In this document: in pieces, positions 9,487 through 18,484 of the stretch | Position numbering within the stretch: the first letter of the stretch is position 1 | How the letters are laid out: each line of letters opens with the position of its first letter | Assembly: GCF_045689245.1 (NCBI RefSeq) | Contig: NZ_CP136865.1 | Coordinates: 1,984,001 to 2,048,000 of the forward strand | DNA: 64,000 nucleotides | Reading direction: 5' to 3' | Source: Congregibacter brevis | GTDB lineage: Bacteria > Pseudomonadota > Gammaproteobacteria > Pseudomonadales > Halieaceae | Made by a program: the position numbers and the translations under genes | Notes under the pieces: generated by a model | What the model was told of the DNA's origin: nothing | The model's database searches: none | Seen by the model: the letters and a program-made list of their open reading frames with translations, nothing else

Positions 9487-10580
9487 AGCAGGCTGGCCGT
9501 CGCGGGTGCAACGCTTTCATCCAGGGCCTCAACCTCTTGTCCGCTGGACACAAACTCATGCCCAACAGTGATTAGGCGCACCACGCCCGGAAGCCCTGTG
9601 ACCCAAGCGCCATCGGCCGCATCCTCCACGATGGTTACGGGATGGAATACCACACGGCTGTCGCGATCTACAGCCCTTAGTCCCACGAGGCCGGCATCGT
9701 TCAGGGTGAACAGCGCGGGCGATACACGGTGTGCCAGTACTGTTTCTGTCTCGACGCTGGCTACGGTAGTGAGGCCAGCCCTTAGACGGTAATCGCTGTT
9801 AGGCACTGTGATTTCGACAGGGTAGGTGCGTGTGATTTCGTCAGAAACACTACCCACGAAAGTGACTTTACCCGTGAGTTTTTCATTGGTGCTGGTACGG
9901 GCGGTGACCGAGCCGCCAAGACTGACGTAGTTGATATCTCTCTCGGAAACATTGGCCGAGATCAGCAAGGGGTCTAGATCGATGAGCGTCGCACAGGGCG
10001 CCCCGACAGAAGCGAGATCCCCGACATCCATGTGCAGAGTTTCAATAACGCCATCAAAGGGCGCAACTATGCGAGTACGCTCGAGGTTGAGCTTTTGGCG
10101 GGCGAGGCCCGCGCGGGCAGATTCGAGTTCCGCCGCGACCTGTGCAATACGAATCTTTGAGAGGAGGTTCTTGTCTTGTAGCTCTAAAGCGCCGCGATAC
10201 TCGATTTCCGCCTGGGATAGCGCCGATTCTGCCTCCAGAACTGAAGCCTCACGGTCGTTGACCGCCAATTCACAGAGCAGCGCGCCTTCCTTGACGCGAT
10301 CACCGCGCTCAACTGGGCGTGCTACCACGCGGCCAGTCGTTTCTGCGCTGACTTTGGCCATACGCTTACTGGCGGTTTTGCCACGCAGAATTCGTGTCAG
10401 CGTGCGCTGCTCAGCATTGAACTGGCGTACACGAACGCGAGGCAAATCGTGCTCCTGATCCGCCAGGGCCACTGTTTTTGTGTCCAATGTGGGTTCGGGC
10501 CCGGCGCTAAACAGTCCAGACGCAAGCCAAAGGAGCAAGCCAACGCCAATAAGCGTGGCGATTATGAGGTTCTTTTTCAT
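9483..10580 (-). CDS. RND efflux periplasmic adaptor (MFP)
   Basis: A 365-residue membrane-fusion protein anchored by an N-terminal helix (KNLIIATLIGVGLLLWLASG). It has the split lipoyl-like halves (VVARPVERGDRVKEGALL near 90-107 and RIVAPFDGVIETLHMDVGD near 170-188) around a coiled-coil hairpin, then a beta-barrel domain. Its stop overlaps the permease start by 4 bases (9483-9486), so the two form one transcription unit in the order adaptor-permease. No outer-membrane factor or regulator is adjacent. It would bridge the permease to a TolC-like channel. Confidence 0.9.
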   Translation of the reverse strand: MKKNLIIATLIGVGLLLWLASGLFSAGPEPTLDTKTVALADQEHDLPRVRVRQFNAEQRTLTRILRGKTASKRMAKVSAETTGRVVARPVERGDRVKEGALLCELAVNDREASVLEAESALSQAEIEYRGALELQDKNLLSKIRIAQVAAELESARAGLARQKLNLERTRIVAPFDGVIETLHMDVGDLASVGAPCATLIDLDPLLISANVSERDINYVSLGGSVTARTSTNEKLTGKVTFVGSVSDEITRTYPVEITVPNSDYRLRAGLTTVASVETETVLAHRVSPALFTLNDAGLVGLRAVDRDSRVVFHPVTIVEDAADGAWVTGLPGVVRLITVGHEFVSSGQEVEALDESVAPATASLL

Positions 10581-10842
10581 GATGGTTTTCGCAAAGTCGT
10601 TGGCTCATTATACCGCCTGCCCGGGTCCCCTCAGGGCGGGCAAAGGCAAAAATATTCACACACAACATACGCAGATTGAGGGCTTTTGGGTTTGCCGGAG
10701 GGTGCTTACATCGATACTGGGAGTGCGATGCTGGGCGGATTAGAGGCAAGTTCTGGCAAGAATGGTCGGCGGACGGTATTCTCACTGTGCAAAAGTCAGT
10801 ATGATCGTGCGTCGATCAGCCTCGGACAGGGAGATAGCTTTT

Positions 10843-11274
10843 ATGGCACTGGTAGAATTCAACAAGGTAAGACAGCTTTTTGGTGAAGCTCCGCAGACCG
10901 CGGATTCTGATCTTTTCAGGGAGCTGTTTGTGCTGGTTCTGTCTCGCGCAACGGATGCTGATGCGTACACGCACCCGGCAGAAATCGCTACGGTTCAGTC
11001 TGTTATTAAAGAAGAGCTTGGCGAAGACCTCTCCGACAGTGAGGTGAGAACCGCGGCACTATCGAAAATCTATGAGTCCACACCACTGCCAAAGTGCCTG
11101 ATGAATGCGGCGCCCAAGCTGAATATGGATCAACGGCGAGCGATTCTGCGCGGTCTGGTAGCCGTCATGCACGCTGACGACAATATCTCATCTCGCGAGG
11201 CAGAATTCTTTAACATGGTTGTTTCAGCGCTGGGCTTGTCCGCAGCCGACGCTGCAGGGTTGATTGTCGCCTAA
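10843..11274 (+). CDS. TerB-like protein
   Basis: A 143-residue all-alpha protein of the TerB / tellurite-resistance-like superfamily. The repeated acidic pattern ATDADAYTHPAE and VMHADDNISSREAEFF matches the metal-binding loops of that fold. The frame is open further upstream, but ATG 10843 is chosen because AGGGAG (10828-10833) precedes it and TerB-like sequence begins there (MALVEFNKVRQLF). No other ter genes are present, so the role is unlikely to be tellurite resistance as such; the function of stand-alone members is not established. A hairpin that could be its terminator follows. Confidence 0.75.
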   Translation: MALVEFNKVRQLFGEAPQTADSDLFRELFVLVLSRATDADAYTHPAEIATVQSVIKEELGEDLSDSEVRTAALSKIYESTPLPKCLMNAAPKLNMDQRRAILRGLVAVMHADDNISSREAEFFNMVVSALGLSAADAAGLIVA

Positions 11275-11292
11275 AGCTCCCGCTGTCGATAC

Positions 11293-11322
11293 GGTAATGC
11301 CTAGGCCTGCCTCGGCATTACC
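11293..11322 (+). terminator. Possible terminator after the TerB-like gene
   Basis: A perfect 9-bp inverted repeat, GGTAATGCC (11293-11301) and GGCATTACC (11314-11322), with a 12-base loop. It starts 18 bases after the stop codon and is followed by the weakly T-rich TATCTTTC. It lies between convergent genes and could end transcription from either side. The tail is not a clean T-run, so confidence is moderate. Confidence 0.5.
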
Positions 11323-11386
11323 TATCTTTCAGGACGCCTTCCCAAGTTTTGCCATGCCGCGCTAGGCACGGAATGCCCTCAGTCGC

Positions 11387-12367
11387 TCAAGCTTGGGGCG
11401 TACGACCAGACAGCACTTCCTGAAACACCTCGGTATCTACGTTACCCCCACATAGAATAACCGCGATCCTTTCTCCCGCGTTGATGTCCTTTTCCCGAAT
11501 GGCCGCGGCTAGCGGTGCCGCGCCAGCGCCTTCGCTGACATTGTGTGTGCAGCGAAAATACAGGCGCATAGCGTGGGCGATCTCATCATCACTAACCGCG
11601 ATTACGCGCTGCGCTCCTTCTCTGTAAATCGCAAGGGCCTCTGGCACTACAGAGCGAACGGCAACGCCGTCGGCAAAAGTACGCGCAGACGCCGTCGTCT
11701 CAGGTTTGCCGCTAAGAAAAGCCTGTTGGGCCGCCGTTGCTTCCGTAGAGACAACGCCGATCACCTCAGTGTCCAGGCCCATAGCATCCCTCGCTGCGAT
11801 GACCGCGCAGATACCCGAGCCGCAGCCAATAGGTACATAAACTCGCTTGATGTGAGGTACGGCCGAAAACAGCTCCAGCGCATAGCTTGCGACACCTGAT
11901 ACCAGCGCTTGGTGGAATGGGGGAACCAGATAAAGATCCTCCAGTGCAGCCAAACGCTTGGCCTTTTCTCGGGATTCATCAAAGTCCTTACCGTGTTCGA
12001 TCAACTTTGCACCGAAGCCGCGCATGGCATCGTTCTTTTCGCGGGCGTTGCCGTGGGGGACCACAATCGTCGCTTCGAGCCCCGCAGCTGCGGCGGCACG
12101 AGCCTGGCTTTGACCATGATTGCCCCGGGTTGCGGTGGCGATACCGCGGCACTCCGGGTGAGTTTCACGCAACCAATCGATGAAAGTGATGCCTCCACGC
12201 ACTTTAAACGCCCCCGCAGGCGTGTGGTTCTCATGCTTCACCCACAGCTCTGCTCCAAGCTCGGCGGCTAGCATAGGCCAGGCGTACTGTGGGGTCGCCG
12301 GCATAGCCGCGTAAACTCGCGTTGCCGCTGCTTTTAGAGATGCCAGGGATGTAGTGTTGTCAGGCAT
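11387..12367 (-). CDS. Threonine dehydratase-like PLP enzyme
   Basis: A 326-residue fold-type II PLP enzyme. KHENHTPAGAFKVRGG holds the PLP lysine (about residue 55), TRGNHGQS the substrate loop, and GCGSGICAVI the glycine-rich phosphate cup (Cys and Ser replace two of the usual glycines). It should deaminate threonine or serine to an oxo-acid. It has no C-terminal regulatory ACT domain, so it is catabolic-type (TdcB-like) in size, not the feedback-regulated IlvA. Its start overlaps the upstream DUF6691 stop by 8 bases, suggesting co-transcription with the YeeE/YedE pair. A related beta-replacing or racemising activity cannot be excluded. Confidence 0.8.
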   Translation of the reverse strand: MPDNTTSLASLKAAATRVYAAMPATPQYAWPMLAAELGAELWVKHENHTPAGAFKVRGGITFIDWLRETHPECRGIATATRGNHGQSQARAAAAAGLEATIVVPHGNAREKNDAMRGFGAKLIEHGKDFDESREKAKRLAALEDLYLVPPFHQALVSGVASYALELFSAVPHIKRVYVPIGCGSGICAVIAARDAMGLDTEVIGVVSTEATAAQQAFLSGKPETTASARTFADGVAVRSVVPEALAIYREGAQRVIAVSDDEIAHAMRLYFRCTHNVSEGAGAAPLAAAIREKDINAGERIAVILCGGNVDTEVFQEVLSGRTPQA

Positions 12368-12782
12368 TGTGCCTCCTCGACTCTAGGTGATTGGCTATCC
12401 ACATCCCGGCTATCATCGCTGCAAAAAAGTAGTAGGTGCCTACGTCTCCATAAAACAACGCAGTGACCGCTGGCCCGGGACAGAAACCGTAAATGCCCCA
12501 TCCTATGCCAAAGAGGACGGCTCCTCCGAGGAGTCTTCCATCGATCGCACGCTTCACTGGGAAGTGGAAACTGGGAGCAAACAGCGGTCTTTTTTGACGC
12601 CGCACCAGTGCAAAACCAACGAAGGTGACCATCACTGCGGAACCCATAACCAGCAGCAACGCGGGCTGCCAACTTCCAACGACATCGAGAAATCCCAAGA
12701 CTTTGTCCCGGTCGGTCATACCGGAAAGCACAAGTCCAAAGCCAAAGATTAACCCGCTGAGAAGGCCGGCGACGGATCTCAT
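12360..12782 (-). CDS. YeeE/YedE-family half protein (DUF6691)
   Basis: A 140-residue membrane protein with about four hydrophobic helices. It carries the family motif WGIYGFCPGPAVTAL with the conserved cysteine, equivalent to one half of full-length YeeE/YedE (TsuA-like) sulfur-compound transporters. It overlaps its partner upstream by 4 bases (12779-12782). Family knowledge suggests transport of thiosulfate or another reduced-sulfur species; that is inference here because no sulfur-oxidation or persulfide genes are adjacent. Confidence 0.8.
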   Translation of the reverse strand: MRSVAGLLSGLIFGFGLVLSGMTDRDKVLGFLDVVGSWQPALLLVMGSAVMVTFVGFALVRRQKRPLFAPSFHFPVKRAIDGRLLGGAVLFGIGWGIYGFCPGPAVTALFYGDVGTYYFFAAMIAGMWIANHLESRRHNA

Positions 12783-13204
12783 AGGCCACCGCCAAGGACG
12801 TGGCGAGCGACGTAGACCGTGATAATGCCACTACCCATAAACGTTATGGTCGCAGCTGCGGACCGCGGAGCAAGAAGGCCGATGCCACAGACACCGTGGC
12901 CGCTGGTACAGCCTTTACCCCACCGCGTTCCCAGACCTACCAACAGTCCTCCCACCACAGCCCAGGACACGGGCAGGTTCTGAGGTGAGGGTAAGGGAAT
13001 GTCCAGTAGTGTATGAGCTGCGACGCCGCCGCCTGCGAGCCCAAGCAGAAAAAGCCAGCGCCATAGATGCGTCGACTGTTCGGTGAGTGCTCCCCAGAGA
13101 ATGCCACTGACACCGGCGATTCTTCCCGCAAGGGACAGAAGCACCACTGCCGATGTGCCGATACATAAGCCGCCCATAACGGCCATCCACAGTTCTGTGT
13201 TCAT
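12779..13204 (-). CDS. YeeE/YedE-family half protein
   Basis: A 141-residue membrane protein, partner of the preceding half. It begins MNTELWMAVMGGLCIGTSAV and holds the second family signature GLGTRWGKGCTSGHGVCGIG (near 88-107), with two conserved cysteines likely to relay the sulfur substrate. The two halves probably assemble into one pore, since the full-length homologues carry both motifs in a single chain. It is divergent from the DUF3754 gene, with about 116 bases between starts. Confidence 0.82.
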   Translation of the reverse strand: MNTELWMAVMGGLCIGTSAVVLLSLAGRIAGVSGILWGALTEQSTHLWRWLFLLGLAGGGVAAHTLLDIPLPSPQNLPVSWAVVGGLLVGLGTRWGKGCTSGHGVCGIGLLAPRSAAATITFMGSGIITVYVARHVLGGGL

Positions 13205-13222
13205 GCTGCCCTTTAGATCCTA

Positions 13223-13250
13223 TTGAAAGCGCGGGCGCTATCTTGATCGT
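13223..13250 (+). promoter_or_regulatory. Candidate promoter and small dyad upstream of the DUF3754 gene
   Basis: TTGAAA at 13223-13228 resembles a -35 element; a weak -10 (GATCGT, 13245-13250) follows after 16 bases. A 5-bp inverted repeat AGCGC-GG-GCGCT (13228-13239) sits in the spacer. I saw no Fur-box-like sequence here although iron genes lie downstream. Low confidence. Confidence 0.25.
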
Positions 13251-13320
13251 GAGACCTTGGAATGACAAGCTGCAAACGGATTTGAACCAATGCAGCGCGC
13301 CGACAGGCAAAGGAGTACGG

Positions 13321-14595
13321 GTGGTCACAGCCTCGTTAGACGACAGTAAAGGGGAAGAGGGGGCCGGCGAAGTAGCTTCCGACGACCTTGTGGTGGCTCC
13401 TCTGGCGGGTTTCCGATTCATTCCGTTCCGGCGCAATGATGTACTTCAGATGCTTCGTGCTGAAGAGCGTCTTGGTGAATCCCCGAGGCAACGCTTTGAA
13501 GCTGCGGCGAATACGATCGAGTACGCGTTTCGCGATGAGTTCCATGTGATTCGACAGGACTTGAAAGAGTGCTACGCCAGCCTTGATCCTGACGCCGACA
13601 CGCGCCAGTTTCCAAAGGTCGCGCCCACGGGAGACGAAGCCACCGACTTGCTTGCAAGTCGTTTGGAGAGTCTGCTCAACCGAGCAAATTATGAAGTGCT
13701 CACCGATGAGCAGTTAAAGAAGGCATTTCGCAGTTCTTCTCTTTTTCAAATACGACTCCGAGTCGATCTAAAAGACTTTGACAATGTGCTTTTGTACTGC
13801 CGCGGCAGTAATGAGCGCACGGAGACCGTTCGCTTGTTTTTCGGCCTGATAAAGCGAAAGGCGAAGTTCGTGAACTACGATCGCGTTGTACTGTTTTTAC
13901 GCTTTGCAGACCGAGGGGTGAAAACGGACAGTGAGTTCACTCCTGGTCGCGTGATGATTAAGTTGTTTCAAAACGTTCCCGATGCGGATTTGGAGATGTT
14001 GTTTCCCAATACCCGTGTAGCCATGCGCTGGAGCGATCGGCTTCTTATTGGTGTGCCTGCACTGGCTAGCGGGGCGATAGTGGCGACAACGAAGCTCGGT
14101 GCGCCTCTGCTTCTCTTGGGAGCCTTGGGCGGTTTCTGGCTGGGGCTACATAGTGAGCCTGTGGTGTTGGATAAACGAGGTCTGCTTATGATCGGTGCCG
14201 GCTTTGGAGCCCTTGGTGCCTACCTGTGGAAGCAGTGGTCCAGCTATCGAAACCGTAAAAATCGCTTCCGCCAGGCGCTTACTCGGGACCTCTACTTCAA
14301 ATTGCTCGATAACAATGGAGGTGTTCTCTTACGAGTGCTGGACGATGCGGAGGACTCTGAGTGCAAGGAAGCCTTTGTAGCTTTGTATTTTTTACTTGCC
14401 GAAAACAGGCCTATGAGCGCTGAAGATCTTGATGAAGTTATCGAAGGATGGTTTGCGAAACGCTGGCAGGCTCACCTCGACTTTGAGATAGCTGATGCCC
14501 TGCAAAAGCTCGTGTCACTCGGTCTGGCGACGGAAGATGAGGGACTGTGGAGCGCAATTGATTCCGAGCCCGCTATTGACTCTGACTCACTGTGA
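13321..14595 (+). CDS. TMEM143-family membrane protein (DUF3754)
   Basis: A 424-residue protein of the TMEM143/DUF3754 family, whose function is not established; the animal member is mitochondrial. Recognisable blocks are LFFGLIKRKAKFVNYDRVV, MIKLFQNVPDADLEMLFP and a pair of hydrophobic segments (LLIGVPALASGAIVATT...LLLLGALGGFWLG and GLLMIGAGFGALGAYLW), followed by the conserved RNRFRQALTRDLYFKLLDNN and a C-terminal acidic helical domain. The frame is open from a TTG at 13243, but GTG 13321 is preferred because AGGAG (13311-13315) lies 5 bases upstream and the N-terminus before it is unconserved in character. Its stop overlaps the Atm1-type exporter start (GTGA, 14592-14595). Confidence 0.8.
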   Translation: MVTASLDDSKGEEGAGEVASDDLVVAPLAGFRFIPFRRNDVLQMLRAEERLGESPRQRFEAAANTIEYAFRDEFHVIRQDLKECYASLDPDADTRQFPKVAPTGDEATDLLASRLESLLNRANYEVLTDEQLKKAFRSSSLFQIRLRVDLKDFDNVLLYCRGSNERTETVRLFFGLIKRKAKFVNYDRVVLFLRFADRGVKTDSEFTPGRVMIKLFQNVPDADLEMLFPNTRVAMRWSDRLLIGVPALASGAIVATTKLGAPLLLLGALGGFWLGLHSEPVVLDKRGLLMIGAGFGALGAYLWKQWSSYRNRKNRFRQALTRDLYFKLLDNNGGVLLRVLDDAEDSECKEAFVALYFLLAENRPMSAEDLDEVIEGWFAKRWQAHLDFEIADALQKLVSLGLATEDEGLWSAIDSEPAIDSDSL

Positions 14596-16391
14596 AAGGA
14601 TTCGATAACACGGGGTCGACTGAGCCCCTGCAACCTGGTTTGCTGGGCCTGATCTATCGTCGCCTCGCGCCGGTGCTAAAAGAAAACCGTCCTCGCGTGC
14701 TCCTCGCTTTGTTGTGCCTGATAGCCGCCAAAGGCGGTCTTTTGCTGATTCCCTTTTTGCTAAAGGCACTGGTAGACGGCCTTGATGCAGGCGCCGAAGC
14801 CACAAGTCTGATGCTGCTACTTCTCTTGGTGGTTGCCTACGGTGCTGCGCGCTTGGCCAACACGCTGTTTGGCGAGTTAAGGGACACCCTATTTGGTCGC
14901 GTCACAGAAAGAGCGATGCGACGTATCGGTATTCAGGTTTTTCGCCACGTCCACAGTCTCGATCTGGATTTTCATTTGAATCGGCGCACCGGAGGCCTTG
15001 CACGAGATATCGAGCGCGGTACCTCGGGAATCAGCTTTTTGCTGCGTTTCTTTATTTTCAATATTGCGCCAACGCTTTTCGAAATCGCCATGGTTACGGG
15101 TATTTTGTTGCTCAGCTATGGGTGGCCCTATGCGGCAATCGTACTTACTTCTGTCACTCTTTATGGTCTGTACTCCTTTCGAGCCACCGCGTGGCGCACT
15201 CGTTTTGTTCGGGAAGTCAACGAGGCGGACTCGAGTAGTAATACTCGCTCTGTGGATAGTTTGCTCAACTACGAAACGGTGAAGTACTTCACTAACGAGG
15301 AGTTCGAAGCAGAGCGATACGATGAATCTCTTGCCACCTGGGAGGTGGCACGTCGAAAAAACCGCCTGTCACTCTTTGCACTCAATGGGGGACAGGCACT
15401 CATTATTGCTTTGTCCCAAACGTCTATGCTCGCCTTGGCGGCGTGGCAGGTGCAAAGCGGCGACATGAGCCTTGGCGACTTTGTGCTGGTTAATCAATTT
15501 ATGTTGCAGCTCTTTATGCCTCTGGGTTTTCTGGGGTTCGTATACCGAGAGATAAAAAGCTCACTTGCGAACATTGAACGTCTGTTTGCTCTTCTGGATC
15601 GGCAGCCCAAGGTGTCTGACAAGAGCGATGCTAGAGACTTGGAGGTGAATACGTCGACCCTAAGCTTCAATGCGGTAGGTTTTTCTTACGATGATTCAAG
15701 ACCCATCCTCAGGGACGTGAGTTTCTCGATCATGGGCGGAGAGAAGGTAGCAGTTGTAGGCGCCAGTGGTGCCGGTAAATCAACCTTGGTAAAGCTTTTG
15801 TTTCGTTTTTATGATCCCGAGTCTGGCTCGGTAACCATCGATGGTCAGGACCTTCGAGATCTAAGCCAGCGATCGGTTCGACGGCAAATCGCCATCGTGC
15901 CTCAGGACTGCGTACTGTTTAATGACACGCTGCGAGAAAATATACGCTACGGCAATCCCGAGGCGGATGACGATGAATTACTCAAAGCTATCGCGACGGC
16001 ACACCTGGAGGACTTTGTCGCACGCCTTCCCAAAGGGCTGGACACTGTAGTGGGAGAGCGGGGATTGAAGCTTTCCGGCGGAGAGCGTCAGCGAGTGGGT
16101 ATTGCCCGCGCTGCTATTAAGGATGCTCCTATCCTGGTCTTTGATGAGGCTACGTCGAGCTTGGACAGCCGCTCGGAGCAGGCTGTATTGGATGCTTTTT
16201 CTTCCATGGCACAGCAGCACACGACCTTAGTCATTGCTCATAGGCTCTCTACCGTCATAGACGCTGACCGGATTGTTGTTTTACACAGCGGAAAAGTGGT
16301 CGAGCAGGGGAAACATCATGACCTGCTTCTTGAGAACGGGTATTATTCGCAACTTTGGCAGGCTCAACAGCGCCGCAGCGAACAGGACTAG
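14592..16391 (+). CDS. Atm1-type ABC exporter
   Basis: A 599-residue half-transporter of the Atm1/HMT1 family (mitochondrial Atm1 and bacterial NaAtm1 export glutathione-linked metals or persulfides). The membrane domain carries the family-specific stretch NYETVKYFTNEEFEAERY near residue 220. The ATPase has Walker A GASGAGKST, signature LSGGERQRVGIARA, Walker B ILVFDEATSSLD and the AHRLSTV switch. It starts with GTG 14592, overlapping the DUF3754 stop, and feoA begins one base after its stop. The tight coupling to feoAB points to iron or iron-sulfur/glutathione homeostasis (inference). Confidence 0.88.
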   Translation: MKGFDNTGSTEPLQPGLLGLIYRRLAPVLKENRPRVLLALLCLIAAKGGLLLIPFLLKALVDGLDAGAEATSLMLLLLLVVAYGAARLANTLFGELRDTLFGRVTERAMRRIGIQVFRHVHSLDLDFHLNRRTGGLARDIERGTSGISFLLRFFIFNIAPTLFEIAMVTGILLLSYGWPYAAIVLTSVTLYGLYSFRATAWRTRFVREVNEADSSSNTRSVDSLLNYETVKYFTNEEFEAERYDESLATWEVARRKNRLSLFALNGGQALIIALSQTSMLALAAWQVQSGDMSLGDFVLVNQFMLQLFMPLGFLGFVYREIKSSLANIERLFALLDRQPKVSDKSDARDLEVNTSTLSFNAVGFSYDDSRPILRDVSFSIMGGEKVAVVGASGAGKSTLVKLLFRFYDPESGSVTIDGQDLRDLSQRSVRRQIAIVPQDCVLFNDTLRENIRYGNPEADDDELLKAIATAHLEDFVARLPKGLDTVVGERGLKLSGGERQRVGIARAAIKDAPILVFDEATSSLDSRSEQAVLDAFSSMAQQHTTLVIAHRLSTVIDADRIVVLHSGKVVEQGKHHDLLLENGYYSQLWQAQQRRSEQD

Positions 16392-16392
16392 T

Positions 16393-16638
16393 GTGACCGT
16401 AACTCTTTGGACATTGACCAAGGGCCAGTCTGGAGCGATTGATGGCTTCGACGAAACGCTACAGGATGAGTACCGGATTCGGTTAATGGAGCTGGGTTTC
16501 CACCCTGGGGAGATGGTGAGCTGTCTTCAGGCGCCGGCTCTTGGTGCCCCAAAGGTTTATCGCGTCGCCAACACTGTGTTCTCCCTAGATGACGAAGTAG
16601 CGAGCCACGTTCAAGTACGGCCCGAAAATAATGACTGA
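16393..16638 (+). CDS. feoA: Ferrous iron transport protein A
   Basis: An 81-residue FeoA/SH3-like domain protein: LTKGQSGAIDGF, RIRLMELGFHPGEMV and the C-terminal beta-strands match FeoA. The frame runs upstream into the ABC exporter gene, but GTG 16393, one base after that gene's stop, gives the normal FeoA length. It overlaps feoB by 8 bases (16631-16638). FeoA binds and supports FeoB at the cytoplasmic face. Confidence 0.85.
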   Translation: MTVTLWTLTKGQSGAIDGFDETLQDEYRIRLMELGFHPGEMVSCLQAPALGAPKVYRVANTVFSLDDEVASHVQVRPENND

Positions 16639-18484
16639 TAATCCTCGCCAAGAACCGCACAAAGCTCTCCTTATCGGTAGTCCCAACTGCGGTAAGACAT
16701 TGCTCTTTAATCGTCTAACGGGCTTGCAGCACCGGGTCGCCAACTTTCCCGGTATCACCGTGGAGATAGCCAGCGGGAAACTTTCTGGACATCCGGGAGT
16801 CACGCTTTATGACTACCCGGGCACTTATTCTCTGCAAGCGATTTCCGGGGAAGAGCGAGTAGCGGTTGAACAATTTGAACTGGCTCTCAAGGACGGGGAG
16901 TTAGGCGTCGTGCTCTGTGTCATTGACGTTACCCGACTCGAGAAGAGTCTGTACCTGGCTCTCCAGGTTATTCGGGAGTGCGGGCGAGCTGGAAAGCCTG
17001 TGCTTGTGCTTGCGAACATGATTGATGTGCTGGAGAACCACCGCATCAATATAGATTTGGAGGCGCTGGGCCGCGACATGGGGGCCACTGTGCTGGGTAT
17101 TTCTGCTCGCACAGGCCAGGGTCTGGAGCGTCTTGATGCTGCGGTGTCAGAGCAGTTATCGAACCCGGTATGCCCAAGCGATCATCAGGAACCAGACATC
17201 TTGCTGCGCGGCAATGCCCACCAGCTCGCTCGAAATTACGGGCCGAAAGGTGACATTCTCCTGCGTACCCAAAATCGATTAGACGCTTTTTTCCTCCATA
17301 CAGGTTTTGGAGGCATCGCGTTTTTCGCCATCATGTATCTGTTGTTTCAGTCGATTTTTACCTGGTCAACGCCTGCAATGGACGCGGTGGAGCAAGGACT
17401 CGTTTGGATCTCAGATCGAGTGGTTCCAATGATAGACACGCCACTGTTGAAAGATTTTACGGCAGATGCCCTGTTTTCCGGTCTGGGTGCGTTTTTGGTT
17501 TTCGTGCCGCAAATCTTTGTACTCACCTTTGTCATCGGTTTGTTGGAAGACTCGGGCTACATGGCTCGAGCAGCTCTGATTTGTCACCGTCCTCTGCGGT
17601 TCTTCGGGCTAACGGGTAAAAGCTTTATTCCTATGCTGTCGGGTGTTGCCTGCGCTATACCGGGAATCTATGCAGCACGTTCTATTGATTCACCCAGACG
17701 TCGTTTTTTGACCTACATGGCGATTCCTCTCATGCCTTGTTCTGCACGCCTTCCGGTATACACGCTTTTGATCGCCGCGTTCATTCCCAGTACCACGGCC
17801 CTCGGAGGGCTGGTTGGTTATCAGGGTTTGGCGATGTTTCTGGTGTATTTTTTTGGGATGCTCTGTGGGCTCTTGGTGACTGCAATGGTGTCGCGCTTTA
17901 GTACATCGGAGGAATCTGACTTGCCCTTCGTACTCGAAATGCCAGCCTATCGTTTACCGACGCTTGTCCCTCTTCTTCGGAAGTCATGGAGACGCTGTCA
18001 GCATTTCATTACCAAGGCGGGAGGCATCATTGTAGCGGTGACTTTCGTGATTTGGGTCCTTGGCTATTTTCCAAATTACGGCGCTGACTTAGGGGCGTCG
18101 TGGCTTGGTCAGATGGGTCGTTTTGTGGAGCCCGTGTTCGCACCTCTAGGCTTGGACTGGCGTTACGGAGTTGCGGTGATGAGTTCTTTCCTTGCACGGG
18201 AAGTGTTCGTTGGCACCTTGGGCGTGATATTCGGCATAGAGGGCGCGGAAGAAAACATGGTCCCTCTTGTTGCGCAGATTCAGAACAGCGATTTGGGTAT
18301 AGCGTCGGGAGTGTCCCTGTTGGTGTTCTTCGCCGTAGCACTGATGTGTGTATCTACCATGGCGGTGCTCAGCAAAGAGTCTGCTTCTAATCGTCTGGCT
18401 ATCAGGATGTTTCTGGCCTACAGCGGTATGGCGTACGTGCTGGCGTTATTGGCATATCAGTTGGTCAGCCTATTTGGTGGATGA
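16631..18484 (+). CDS. feoB: Ferrous iron transporter FeoB
   Basis: A 617-residue Fe(II) transporter with an N-terminal GTPase and a C-terminal membrane domain. GTPase motifs: G1 GSPNCGKT (Ser replaces the usual Asn after the first Gly), G2 PGITVE, G3 DYPGTYSL, G4 NMID. The membrane part holds GKSFIPMLSGVACAIPGIYAAR and PLMPCSARLPVY with the conserved Cys residues of the Gate motifs. It is shorter than E. coli FeoB (773), as in many bacteria. The DUF3754-Atm1-feoA-feoB genes overlap or abut, so they are probably one operon; no feoC is seen. Confidence 0.93.
   Translation: MTDNPRQEPHKALLIGSPNCGKTLLFNRLTGLQHRVANFPGITVEIASGKLSGHPGVTLYDYPGTYSLQAISGEERVAVEQFELALKDGELGVVLCVIDVTRLEKSLYLALQVIRECGRAGKPVLVLANMIDVLENHRINIDLEALGRDMGATVLGISARTGQGLERLDAAVSEQLSNPVCPSDHQEPDILLRGNAHQLARNYGPKGDILLRTQNRLDAFFLHTGFGGIAFFAIMYLLFQSIFTWSTPAMDAVEQGLVWISDRVVPMIDTPLLKDFTADALFSGLGAFLVFVPQIFVLTFVIGLLEDSGYMARAALICHRPLRFFGLTGKSFIPMLSGVACAIPGIYAARSIDSPRRRFLTYMAIPLMPCSARLPVYTLLIAAFIPSTTALGGLVGYQGLAMFLVYFFGMLCGLLVTAMVSRFSTSEESDLPFVLEMPAYRLPTLVPLLRKSWRRCQHFITKAGGIIVAVTFVIWVLGYFPNYGADLGASWLGQMGRFVEPVFAPLGLDWRYGVAVMSSFLAREVFVGTLGVIFGIEGAEENMVPLVAQIQNSDLGIASGVSLLVFFAVALMCVSTMAVLSKESASNRLAIRMFLAYSGMAYVLALLAYQLVSLFGG

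Noticed and set aside
10581..10842. Small RNA or small gene in the gap before the TerB-like gene
   Set aside because: A 6-bp stem (TGCCCG/CGGGCA, 10618-10642) and scattered short frames exist, but none has a promoter-terminator pair or ribosome site strong enough to support a call.
13205..13320. Fur box upstream of the DUF3754-Atm1-feoAB cluster
   Set aside because: I searched for GATAATGATAATCATTATC-like sequence and saw none with useful similarity.
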